The position numbers and the translations under genes were made by a program. DNA of 7,973 nt from CAZCQG01 sp964500775 (GTDB taxonomy: Bacteria; Campylobacterota; Campylobacteria; Campylobacterales; CAZCQG01). Within the stretch, counting starts at the first letter, position 1. Every line of letters starts with the position of its first letter. Below are positions 1 to 6,155 of this stretch, one piece after another. Below the pieces are notes generated by a model. That model saw only the letters and a list, made by a program, of their open reading frames with translations. It ran no database searches and was not told where the DNA came from. The stretch is from contig CAZCQG010000066.1 of assembly GCA_964500775.1 (NCBI GenBank), forward strand, positions 1 to 7,973, read 5' to 3'.

Positions 1-128
1 AAACTCAAGGTGGAGGGATCGATGCAGGAGCACTCGCCGCTTTAGCACAAAATATGGATATACCGACTATCAAAAAGATTTTAGACGGTATGCAGATAAC
101 CATAAACATCAACTTTCCGAAAAAGTAA
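1..128 (+). CDS. C-terminal 41 codons of an unidentified protein, cut by the window start
   Basis: An open frame enters from the left edge (first full codon at position 3) and ends with TAA at 126-128. The visible tail runs through a Gly- and Ala-rich stretch (TQGGGIDAGALAALAQN), then a lysine-rich helix (IPTIKKILDGM), and ends in QITININ and FPKK. Its stop codon shares a base with the gmk start (TAATG), so the two are probably co-transcribed and translationally coupled. In Campylobacter and Helicobacter the gene directly before gmk encodes a highly acidic, poly-glutamate-rich protein. This tail may be that protein's C-terminus, but the acidic region lies outside the window, so the identity is inferred from position only. 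That this is a real coding end is well supported by the coupling; the function is unknown. Confidence 0.72.
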   Translation, partial: TQGGGIDAGALAALAQNMDIPTIKKILDGMQITININFPKK

Positions 129-742
129 TGGGAAAAGGGGCGCTACTCATAATTTCGGGTCCTAGCGGCTCGGGAAAAAGTACGATTTGCAAGAATCTCC
201 TCAACAAAATGGAGAATGTCGTATTTTCCGTCTCAACCACCACTAGAGCACCTAGAGAAGGTGAGCAGGAGGGGGTGGACTACCACTTTGTAACAAAAGA
301 AGAGTTTATAAACGGTATCGAAGACGGTGAGTTTTTGGAATGGGCGGAGGTACACGGCAATTTTTACGGTACAAGCAAAAGTGTCGTCGAGAAACTCCTC
401 GCGCAAGGGAAGCTTATCCTTTTTGATATAGATGTGCAGGGCTTTAAGATTCTCAAAGCCAAACTGCCTGCGTTTATCACGTCCGTATTTGTCACCACCC
501 CCACGCTCGATGTCCTTAAAACACGTCTAGTAAACCGCGGTACCGACACGAAAGAGACGATAGAAAAGAGGCTTGCAAACGCAAAAGAAGAGATGCACTC
601 ACTCTATGATTACGACTATTTGATAATAAACGACAATCTAGAGTTTGCCAAAGAGGGATTGTATAACATCGCAAAAGCCGCATTCTACAAAACTACCCTC
701 ACGGACAAAGAGACCCTTAAAAATAGGTGGGGTGTAAGCTGA
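128..742 (+). CDS. gmk: Guanylate kinase
   Basis: Cytoplasmic enzyme that phosphorylates GMP (and dGMP) to GDP with ATP, an essential step in guanine nucleotide supply and recycling. The 204 residues match the usual length of about 205. The Walker A loop GPSGSGKST is at residues 11-19. The GMP-binding segment starting VSTTTRAPREGE at 35-46 and continuing GVDYHF at 49-54 is intact, and the EWAEVHGNFYGTS stretch further on is typical of the family. The ATG at 128 overlaps the upstream stop codon (TAATG) and has no clear Shine-Dalgarno sequence, which suggests coupling to the preceding gene. The next genes are tatA, 40 bp downstream, and argS; the gmk-tatA-argS order is conserved in Campylobacter and Helicobacter. 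Nothing looks damaged, and the identity is secure. Confidence 0.97.
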   Translation: MGKGALLIISGPSGSGKSTICKNLLNKMENVVFSVSTTTRAPREGEQEGVDYHFVTKEEFINGIEDGEFLEWAEVHGNFYGTSKSVVEKLLAQGKLILFDIDVQGFKILKAKLPAFITSVFVTTPTLDVLKTRLVNRGTDTKETIEKRLANAKEEMHSLYDYDYLIINDNLEFAKEGLYNIAKAAFYKTTLTDKETLKNRWGVS

Positions 743-757
743 TTCCTATTAGAATCA
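740..757 (+). other. Small hairpin at the end of gmk
   Basis: TGATTC (740-745) and GAATCA (752-757) can form a 6-bp stem around a 6-base loop, beginning on the gmk stop codon. A perfect 12-bp AT palindrome (AAAAATATTTTT, 759-770) follows. The stem is short and AT-rich, and the T run starts 9 bases after it, so it does not look like a working intrinsic terminator. It could modestly affect mRNA processing between gmk and tatA. The gap also contains TAGAAT at 750-755, one mismatch from a -10 box, so a weak tatA promoter is possible; no -35 is visible. Confidence 0.3.
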
Positions 758-782
758 CAAAAATATTTTTCAAGGAGCAACA

Positions 783-1013
783 ATGGGAATGCCTAGCATG
801 CCTGAACTCATTATAATACTGGTTATCGTACTGCTACTCTTCGGAGCAAAAAAAATACCCGACCTCGCTAAAGGTCTAGGTTCAGGTATAAAGAACTTCA
901 AAAAAGCGGTTAAAGAGGATAGTGAAGAAGAGGTAGCAACAAAAGAGAAAGTAGAAAATACGGCAAAAACAGAGCAAACAACGCAAACTACCGACACCAC
1001 AAAAACCGCATAA
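783..1013 (+). CDS. tatA: Twin-arginine translocase subunit TatA
   Basis: Small membrane protein that oligomerises to let the Tat system export folded proteins, often ones carrying cofactors, across the inner membrane. The 76 residues show the TatA plan. A short N-terminus with a polar Glu at residue 8 precedes one hydrophobic segment (about 9-20). The Phe-Gly hinge of LLFGAKKIPDLAKG follows, then an amphipathic helix (about 22-43), then a disordered acidic and Thr/Lys-rich tail. The single TM, the FG hinge and the short length favour TatA over TatB, and TatC is not in the window. A good Shine-Dalgarno (AAGGAG, 772-777) sits 5 bases before the ATG at 783, the strongest ribosome-binding site among the plus-strand genes here. 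It lies between gmk and argS and is probably co-transcribed with both. A TatA/E-type paralogue cannot be distinguished from sequence alone. Confidence 0.95.
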   Translation: MGMPSMPELIIILVIVLLLFGAKKIPDLAKGLGSGIKNFKKAVKEDSEEEVATKEKVENTAKTEQTTQTTDTTKTA

Positions 1014-1020
1014 TTTCTCA

Positions 1021-2604
1021 ATGAAAAAAAGAGTTTTAGAGCACCTAGGCTCCAAAGTAGCCCATAGCATAGTCCTAGAAAAGCCCAAGTCAAAAGAGCT
1101 TGGGCATTATGCCACCCCTATCGCATTTACCCTCTCCAAGGAGCTTCGGAAAAATCCTATGCAGATTGCCGAAGAGTTGAGCAATGACTTTCAAGACAGT
1201 ATGTTTGAGAAGATTGAATCGATAAAAGGGTATATCAACTTCAAGCTTAGCCGCGACTTCTTAAACGCTTATGCCACTACGGCACTCAATCAAAAAAGAG
1301 ACTTCGGCAAAGGGGAGCGAGGCGAGAAGATTCTTCTAGAATTCGTTTCCGCAAACCCTACCGGTCCGCTTCATATAGGGCATGCTAGAGGTGCGATAAA
1401 CGGCGACGCACTGCTTAAGATAGGTCGTCATCTAGGATACGCGATCACGAGTGAATACTACATCAACGACGCGGGGAATCAAATAGAACTTCTCGGACTC
1501 TCGATTCTTCTAGCAGGGCAAGAGGTTATTCTCAAACAAGAGGTAGTATACCCCGAACAATACTACCGCGGCGGCTATATCGTCGAGATCGCCTTTGAAG
1601 CGCAAAAAGCCTTCGGCGATGCGGTATTTAGCGATAAGGCAAACATCCCCAAATTGAGCGAATTCGGCAAAGAGTTGATGCTAGAGGAGATAAAATCCAA
1701 CTTGCGAGACATTAGCGTTACCTTTGATAATTTCGTGAGTGAAAAATCGCTTTTCGGTAGATGGGCGGTGACAAAAGAGCAACTCGAACACAACAAAGCA
1801 CTCTACGTAAAAGAGGGCAAAATATGGCTCAATTCAAGTGAACACGGCGATGAAAAAGACCGCGTAGTCGTGCGCGAGGATGGGATACCCACCTATTTAG
1901 CGGGTGATATTATCTACCATAGGGACAAGTTCCAAAGAGAGTATGACCGCTATATCAACATTTGGGGCGCGGATCACCACGGCTATATCGCGCGGGTAAA
2001 ATCGGCGGTACGTCATCTAGGGTATGATGATTCCAAACTTGAAGTACTCCTCTCTCAAATGGTCTCGCTCCTCAAAAATAAAGAGCCCTACAAGATGAGT
2101 AAACGCGCAGGTAATTTTATCCTCTTAAAAGACGTAGTAGAAGATATTGGAGCGGATGCGTTGCGCTATATTTTTCTCTCAAAAAAAAGCGACACCCATC
2201 TAGAGTTCGACGTAGAAGATCTCAAAAAAGACGACCAAACCAACCCTGTTTTTTACGTCAACTATGCCCATGCAAGAATCCACAATATGTTTGAGAAAGC
2301 GGGTGTGAGCTACGAAGAAGTACTCGCCGCAGACTTGCGAGAGTTACACGAAGATGCGATTGACCTTTTATTTGAAGCACTCATACTTCCCGAGATACTA
2401 GAGAGTGCGTTTGAGCAAAGGAGCGTCAACAAGGTCGCCGACTATCTCAAAGCGCTTGCTGCTTCACTCCATAGGTTTTACAATGAGCACAGGGTTTTGG
2501 GCACTCCGCAGCAAAACGGATACCTCAAAGTTTTACTCACGGTTGCAAATAGTATAGATACCGCTTTGAATCTCCTAGGAATCCAAGCTAAGAAGTCGAT
2601 GTAA
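1021..2604 (+). CDS. argS: Arginyl-tRNA synthetase
   Basis: Class I aminoacyl-tRNA synthetase that charges tRNA-Arg with arginine in the cytoplasm. The 527 residues fit the family. The N-terminal additional domain, which recognises the tRNA D-loop, covers about residues 1-90. The catalytic Rossmann domain carries ANPTGPLHIGHARG, with the HIGH signature at 118-121, and YYINDAGNQI at 146-155. It also carries KMSKRAGN, with KMSKR at 358-362. The C-terminal DALR-type anticodon-binding domain begins around NPVFYVNYAHARI (408-420). The ATG at 1021 is 7 bases after the tatA stop and has no recognisable Shine-Dalgarno; it is followed at once by seven A residues. The start still suits the family, since the KPKSKELGHYATP block falls at its usual distance. 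The stop lies one base from the stop of the convergent gpsA. Confidence 0.97.
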   Translation: MKKRVLEHLGSKVAHSIVLEKPKSKELGHYATPIAFTLSKELRKNPMQIAEELSNDFQDSMFEKIESIKGYINFKLSRDFLNAYATTALNQKRDFGKGERGEKILLEFVSANPTGPLHIGHARGAINGDALLKIGRHLGYAITSEYYINDAGNQIELLGLSILLAGQEVILKQEVVYPEQYYRGGYIVEIAFEAQKAFGDAVFSDKANIPKLSEFGKELMLEEIKSNLRDISVTFDNFVSEKSLFGRWAVTKEQLEHNKALYVKEGKIWLNSSEHGDEKDRVVVREDGIPTYLAGDIIYHRDKFQREYDRYINIWGADHHGYIARVKSAVRHLGYDDSKLEVLLSQMVSLLKNKEPYKMSKRAGNFILLKDVVEDIGADALRYIFLSKKSDTHLEFDVEDLKKDDQTNPVFYVNYAHARIHNMFEKAGVSYEEVLAADLRELHEDAIDLLFEALILPEILESAFEQRSVNKVADYLKALAASLHRFYNEHRVLGTPQQNGYLKVLLTVANSIDTALNLLGIQAKKSM

Positions 2605-2605
2605 G

Positions 2606-3532
2606 CTATTTGTGTTTTTTATACGATAGCAAATCTTTGAGCGAATCAAGGGGATTTTTCCCTTTGATGATATTGTGCACCTCATTTGCTATCGGGGTGT
2701 AGATTCCTTTTTTGTGTGATATTTTCACTACCGCTTCGGATGTCGGCACCCCTTCTGCCACCTCGCCTAGCTCCTGCAAAATCTCGTCGATCTTTTTTCC
2801 TTTTGCCAACGCATTGCCCACACGATAATTTCTTGAAAGTGCCGAGCTAGAGGTCAAAAACAAATCTCCCGCACCGCAAAGCCCTACGAACGTAGAACGC
2901 TTCGCGCCGAAATATCTGCCAAATCGCGTCATCTCCACCAAACCCCTAGAAAGCAATGCGGCTTTTGCGTTATTCCCCAATCCAAGCCCGTCACTCACCC
3001 CCGCGGCTATGGCGATAATGTTTTTATACGCACCCGCTACCTCACCCCCTTTGATGTCGGAGTTGGTGTATATTTTCATAAACGGCGGAAAGAGCGGGAC
3101 GATGTTACGCAAAAGCTTTTTGTTTTCGCCAAAGACCGTGAGTGCGGTAGGAAGGTGCATCTTCACCTCTTTAGCAAAACTAGGACCGGAGAGAAAATAA
3201 AGCTTCTCTTTAGGGATAAAATCCAAAAATATCTCATCCATAAACTTGCCGCTTTGTATATCTATCCCTTTGCTAGCAACGATGAGCGCTTTGAAGTGCT
3301 GCTTTTTGGGCATATTCTCCGCCAACCAAATTTGGGCAGCTTGGGCGGAAATAGCAAATATTACATATTTTGCATCCAATACTTCGGAGAGTTCTTTTTG
3401 ATTGTATTTTTCGGAATCAAGTTTTTTTCTATCATAGATGACACATTTATTCTTGAGCGAAAGCGCCTCATAAAGCGCACTCCCCCAAGCACCCCCGCCG
3501 AGGATTCCGAAGATATACTCGTGCTTACGCAT
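2606..3532 (-). CDS. gpsA: NAD(P)-dependent glycerol-3-phosphate dehydrogenase
   Basis: Cytoplasmic enzyme that reduces dihydroxyacetone phosphate to sn-glycerol-3-phosphate, the backbone for phospholipid synthesis. The 308 residues are slightly shorter than the roughly 330 of many homologues; the region after the first Rossmann strand looks trimmed. The nucleotide-binding loop LGGGAWGSAL is at 11-20 and GPSFAKEV at 116-123. The segment GAYKNIIAIAAG, with the likely catalytic Lys170, GAGDL (220-224), RNYRVGN (234-240) and AEGVPTS (259-265) are all present. The ATG (3532-3530) lies inside the end of gatB, an 8-bp overlap. No clear Shine-Dalgarno is visible, so translation is probably coupled to gatB. 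The two genes are also adjacent in Campylobacter jejuni, as I recall. Its 3' end meets argS tail to tail with one base between the stop codons. Confidence 0.95.
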   Translation of the reverse strand: MRKHEYIFGILGGGAWGSALYEALSLKNKCVIYDRKKLDSEKYNQKELSEVLDAKYVIFAISAQAAQIWLAENMPKKQHFKALIVASKGIDIQSGKFMDEIFLDFIPKEKLYFLSGPSFAKEVKMHLPTALTVFGENKKLLRNIVPLFPPFMKIYTNSDIKGGEVAGAYKNIIAIAAGVSDGLGLGNNAKAALLSRGLVEMTRFGRYFGAKRSTFVGLCGAGDLFLTSSSALSRNYRVGNALAKGKKIDEILQELGEVAEGVPTSEAVVKISHKKGIYTPIANEVHNIIKGKNPLDSLKDLLSYKKHK

Positions 3533-4952
3533 TGAGCTTGGATTGAAGGATGTCGTTGACCACTTTCGGGTTTGCCCCTTTGCTCGCTTTCATCACCTGT
3601 CCGACGAAGAATCCAAAGAGCTTGTCTTTGCCGCTTCTGTATTCGGCTACTTTCTCGCCGTTTGCCGCGATGATTGCATCGCACAATGCCTCTATCGCCC
3701 CCGTGTCGCTCACTTGCTTTAGCCCGAGCGAATCGATAAGCACATCGATGTCGGCTTCTCCATCCTCCATCAATTTATCGAGTATCTCTTTAGCCCCTTT
3801 GCCGCTGATGACATCCTCGTCGATTCTGCGCACGAGCATCCCGAGTTTGCTTGCATTCACGGGCGATTCTTCGATTCCCACACCCCCTTTAAGTCTTCCT
3901 AGTAGCTCTACGGTGAGCCATGTGACACTGGTCTTTGGCGTAGCTCCGGTGTCTAGCATATCTTCAAAATAGTGCGCCATCTCTAGGCTAGAGCAAATGA
4001 CCGTCGCATCATACTCTTTGATGCCGAAATCTTTCACGAATCTATCCCGCTTCTCGTCGGGGAGTTCAGGGATCTTACTCCCCTCCTCCATAAGCTCGGG
4101 CGAGATGTAGACGGGGAGGAGATCGGGGTCGGGGAAATACCTATAGTCGCTAGATTCCTCCTTGCTCCGCATCGCACGGGTGACGTTATTGGCGATGTCG
4201 TAAAGCCTTGTCTCTTGGACGACCTCTTTTGCATACACGCCATCCTCCCATGCTTCGCTTTGTCTAGCTATCTCATACTCTATCGCTTTTTGGATATAGC
4301 GGAAGGAGTTCAGGTTTTTGATCTCTACCCTAGTGTAGAGCTTGGTGTCCCCTTTTGGGCGGATACTGACGTTCGCGTCGCAACGGAAAGAGCCCTCTTG
4401 CATATTTGCGTCGCTTATTCCGAGGTAACGGACGATGGCGTGGAGTTTTTTGAGGTACGCTATCGCTTCATCGCTGCTCCTCATATCGGGTTCGGAGACT
4501 ATCTCTAAAAGCGGCGTGCCCGCACGGTTGAGATCTACCTTGCTGTGGTCGCCTTCGTGGATGTTTTTTCCCGCGTCCTCTTCGAGGTGCGCTCTTGTGA
4601 TTCCTACCACCTTATGGCTGCCGTCTTCAAAGTCAAGCACCAAATGCCCCTTGCCGACGATAGGAATCTCAAATTGGCTTATCTGGTAGGCTTTTGGGAG
4701 ATCGGGGTAGAAATAGTTTTTCCGCGCGAAAACGGAGTTTTGATTGATCACCGCATCTACGGCTTTGCCGAAACTCACCGCTTTTTTGACCGCTTCTTTG
4801 TTTAGTACGGGAAGTGCACCCGGAAGGGCGAGGCAAGTGGGGCAGGTGTTGGTATTGGGCTCATGACCGAAACTTGTAGCGCACGAGCAAAAAATCTTGG
4901 TTTTTGTATTTAATTGTACATGGACCTCTAGTCCGATGACGGTTTCAAACAT
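3525..4952 (-). CDS. gatB: Aspartyl/glutamyl-tRNA amidotransferase subunit B
   Basis: Kinase/transamidase subunit of GatCAB, which activates mischarged Glu-tRNA-Gln (or Asp-tRNA-Asn) with ATP and converts it to Gln-tRNA-Gln (or Asn-tRNA-Asn) using ammonia from GatA. Its presence implies that at least one of these tRNAs is charged indirectly. The 475 residues are typical. GLEVHVQL lies at 7-14. Four likely zinc-binding cysteines (C22, C24, C37, C40) sit in FCSCATSFG and NTCPTCLALPG. MQEGSFRCDANVS (184-196) and SDYRYFPDPDLLP (268-280) are family hallmarks. The C-terminal part, from about residue 330, corresponds to the YqeY-like tRNA-binding region. The ATG has a modest Shine-Dalgarno (AAAGG) 7 bases upstream. 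GatA and GatC are not in the window, as is usual where gat genes are scattered. gpsA overlaps its end by 8 bp. Confidence 0.97.
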   Translation of the reverse strand: MFETVIGLEVHVQLNTKTKIFCSCATSFGHEPNTNTCPTCLALPGALPVLNKEAVKKAVSFGKAVDAVINQNSVFARKNYFYPDLPKAYQISQFEIPIVGKGHLVLDFEDGSHKVVGITRAHLEEDAGKNIHEGDHSKVDLNRAGTPLLEIVSEPDMRSSDEAIAYLKKLHAIVRYLGISDANMQEGSFRCDANVSIRPKGDTKLYTRVEIKNLNSFRYIQKAIEYEIARQSEAWEDGVYAKEVVQETRLYDIANNVTRAMRSKEESSDYRYFPDPDLLPVYISPELMEEGSKIPELPDEKRDRFVKDFGIKEYDATVICSSLEMAHYFEDMLDTGATPKTSVTWLTVELLGRLKGGVGIEESPVNASKLGMLVRRIDEDVISGKGAKEILDKLMEDGEADIDVLIDSLGLKQVSDTGAIEALCDAIIAANGEKVAEYRSGKDKLFGFFVGQVMKASKGANPKVVNDILQSKLNA

Positions 4953-5033
4953 TCTTTAACCTTTTTTAGCGGGAAATTAATTTTAAACTACTAAAATTTT
5001 AGCCAACAAAGCCATAATATAGGGTAAATCGAT
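4953..5033. promoter_or_regulatory. Divergent promoter region between gatB and mobB, with a 12-bp palindrome
   Basis: This 81-bp AT-rich spacer must drive gatB-gpsA leftward and mobB-mog rightward. Leftward, TAAAAT (complement of 4980-4985) is a plausible -10. Rightward, CATAAT (5013-5018) is a plausible -10, though it would leave a very short leader before the TTG at 5034. No convincing -35 is seen in either direction, as is usual in Campylobacterota. CTAAAATTTTAG (4991-5002) is a perfect palindrome lying between the two candidate -10 boxes; it could be an operator, or just a chance AT-rich palindrome. The AGGG at 5021-5024 is the likely ribosome-binding site for mobB. Confidence 0.5.
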
Positions 5034-5531
5034 TTGCAACATAAAAAGCTCGCCGTAGCGTTTAGCGGTCCCTCAAATAGCGGTAAAACTACGCTCATAG
5101 AAAAACTCATACTCGTACTTGCCCCAAAATACAAGATCACCGCCATCAAGCACGACCCCAAAAATAAAGCGATTTTTGACACCGAAGGGAAAGATAGCTA
5201 TAGATTCTTCCAAGCGGGTGCAAACGTTATCGTCACCTCACCGCAAAAAACCGCCCTCTTCTACCGCTATGAAATGGAGCTTGAATCGCTCCTGCAGCAA
5301 AGCGGTGATGCCGATTTGGTACTAATCGAGGGACTAAAGCACCTTCCGCTCAAAAGGATAGGAATCTTTCGGGGAAAATTTGATGAATCCTATACCGACT
5401 ACCTCCACGCCGTAGCGATAGACCACACGGTAGAGACAGATACGATTCCTAGACATTTGGATGTTTTAGACCTCAATGAAATTGATACGATAATTGAATG
5501 GATATTTACTAATGCAACGGAGATACAATAA
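5034..5531 (+). CDS. mobB: Molybdopterin-guanine dinucleotide biosynthesis adapter protein MobB
   Basis: GTP-binding P-loop protein that assists MobA in forming the molybdopterin-guanine dinucleotide cofactor used by DMSO-reductase-family enzymes; it acts in the cytoplasm. The 165 residues match the usual size. The P-loop GPSNSGKTT is at 12-20. The MobB-type block runs KHD (39-41), then DTEGKDSYRFFQAGA (49-63), and the Walker B-like strand DLVLIEGLK is at 94-102. The start is TTG at 5034: an in-frame TAA lies at 5025-5027, there is no upstream ATG, and the next internal Met falls far past the P-loop, so TTG is the only sensible start. AGGG lies 9 bases ahead. Its TAA overlaps the ATG of mog (TAATG), so the two are coupled. 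MobA, which it would serve, is not in the window. Confidence 0.93.
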   Translation: MQHKKLAVAFSGPSNSGKTTLIEKLILVLAPKYKITAIKHDPKNKAIFDTEGKDSYRFFQAGANVIVTSPQKTALFYRYEMELESLLQQSGDADLVLIEGLKHLPLKRIGIFRGKFDESYTDYLHAVAIDHTVETDTIPRHLDVLDLNEIDTIIEWIFTNATEIQ

Positions 5532-6055
5532 TGACTATAAAAATAGGAGTTTTGACGGTTTCGGACAGAGCGAGCAGAGGTGAGTACGAAGACCTCTCGG
5601 GAATCGCGATCATAAATACCCTCCAAGAGTACCTAAGCACCCCGTTTAGTTACATATACAAGGTCATAGAAGATGAGCAAGAACTTATCGAAGAGAGCCT
5701 TGTTGCGATGTGTGACAAGGATAAGTGTTGTCTCGTGCTCACCACCGGCGGCACGGGTCCGGCAAAACGCGATGTCACTCCCGAGGCGACAGAGGCAGTT
5801 TGTCAAAAGATGTTGCCCGGTTTTGGCGAGCTGATGCGAAGTGCGAGTCTCAAATATGTACCGACCGCGATACTCTCTAGACAAACTGCGGGAATACGCA
5901 ATAACACTCTTATCATCAATCTCCCGGGCAAACCTAAGTCGATACGAGAGTGCTTAGATGCGGTTTTTCCAGCCGTACCGTATTGCATAGATTTGATAGA
6001 AGGTCCGTATATAGAGACAAACGAGGCAGTTATGCGAGTATTTAGACCGAAGTAA
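5531..6055 (+). CDS. mog: Molybdopterin adenylyltransferase
   Basis: Enzyme that adenylylates molybdopterin before molybdate insertion by MoeA, in the cytoplasmic molybdenum cofactor pathway. The 174 residues carry SDRASRG (11-17), TTGGTGP (71-77), RDVTPEAT (80-87), PTAILSRQTAGIR (111-123), NLPGKPKS (130-137) and VPYCIDLIEGPYIET (149-163). The last blocks are characteristic of Mog rather than of the related MoaB. It is somewhat shorter than the E. coli protein (about 195 residues) because it ends soon after the conserved FRPK. GGAG at 5519-5522, inside the end of mobB, is a good ribosome-binding site 8 bases before the ATG, and that ATG overlaps the mobB stop. Together mobB and mog form a two-gene molybdenum-cofactor operon. 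The symbol mogA is also used. Confidence 0.95.
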   Translation: MTIKIGVLTVSDRASRGEYEDLSGIAIINTLQEYLSTPFSYIYKVIEDEQELIEESLVAMCDKDKCCLVLTTGGTGPAKRDVTPEATEAVCQKMLPGFGELMRSASLKYVPTAILSRQTAGIRNNTLIINLPGKPKSIRECLDAVFPAVPYCIDLIEGPYIETNEAVMRVFRPK

Positions 6056-6062
6056 TTTTTGA

Positions 6063-6075
6063 AATAATAATTATT
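6063..6075. promoter_or_regulatory. Fur-box-like inverted repeat AATAATaATTATT
   Basis: This 13-bp site consists of AATAAT and ATTATT, exact inverted halves around one central base. It closely resembles the iron-bound Fur operator described for Helicobacter pylori, which I recall as TAATAATnATTATTA: extended to 15 bp (6062-6076) it matches 12 of 14 specified bases, missing only the outermost pair. It ends 23 bases before the TATAAT at 6099, just at or upstream of where a -35 would sit. The surrounding gap is very AT-rich, so a chance match is quite possible. Assignment to Fur is inference. Confidence 0.35.
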
Positions 6076-6098
6076 CTCTAATACAAGAATATTTTTAT

Positions 6099-6104
6099 TA
6101 TAAT
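6099..6104 (+). promoter_or_regulatory. Sigma-70 -10 box (TATAAT) for the response regulator gene
   Basis: A perfect TATAAT preceded by a T-rich stretch (ATTTTTAT, 6091-6098). This is the pattern of vegetative promoters in Campylobacterota, which typically lack a strong -35. Transcription would start near 6111, giving a leader of about 45 bases that contains the AGGA ribosome-binding site at 6145-6148. Confidence 0.6.
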
Positions 6105-6155
6105 AGCGCGTTACCGTGTTTTATTTATTAGTCAAAATTAAGCTAGGATAAAAGA

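Noticed and set aside
770..1093. Minus-strand open frame opposite tatA and the start of argS (107 codons), with hydrophobic stretches.
   Set aside because: It lies entirely antisense to tatA, whose TM and FG motifs are clear, and to the argS start. Its hydrophobicity follows from the complementary codons, and it has no ribosome-binding site.
2181..2188. Run of eight A residues inside argS, a possible slippage or programmed frameshift site.
   Set aside because: The argS frame continues intact through it with conserved sequence on both sides, it encodes an ordinary Ser-Lys-Lys-Ser stretch, and no downstream stimulatory structure is apparent.
2605..2630. GCTAT and ATAGC with a T-run near the argS/gpsA junction, considered as a terminator.
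   Set aside because: The stem is only 5 bp with a 16-base loop, and the T-run lies inside the loop, not after the stem.
3480..3500. Short C-runs near the start of gpsA, considered as a phase-variable homopolymer tract as in Campylobacter contingency genes.
   Set aside because: The longest run is five C, too short for frequent slippage, and the gene is an intact metabolic gene.
3550..3972. Plus-strand open frame of 140 codons, rich in Ser and Pro, opposite gatB.
   Set aside because: It is the complement of the GatB C-terminal domain; the low-complexity Ser/Pro composition is typical of an antisense shadow, and no known motif is present.
4098..4134. Cluster of G-runs (GGG, GGGG, GGGG, GGGG) on the plus strand, like a G-quadruplex.
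   Set aside because: Two loops are longer than usual (12 and 8 bases), and the runs are explained by the codons for the conserved FPDPDLLP motif of GatB on the other strand.
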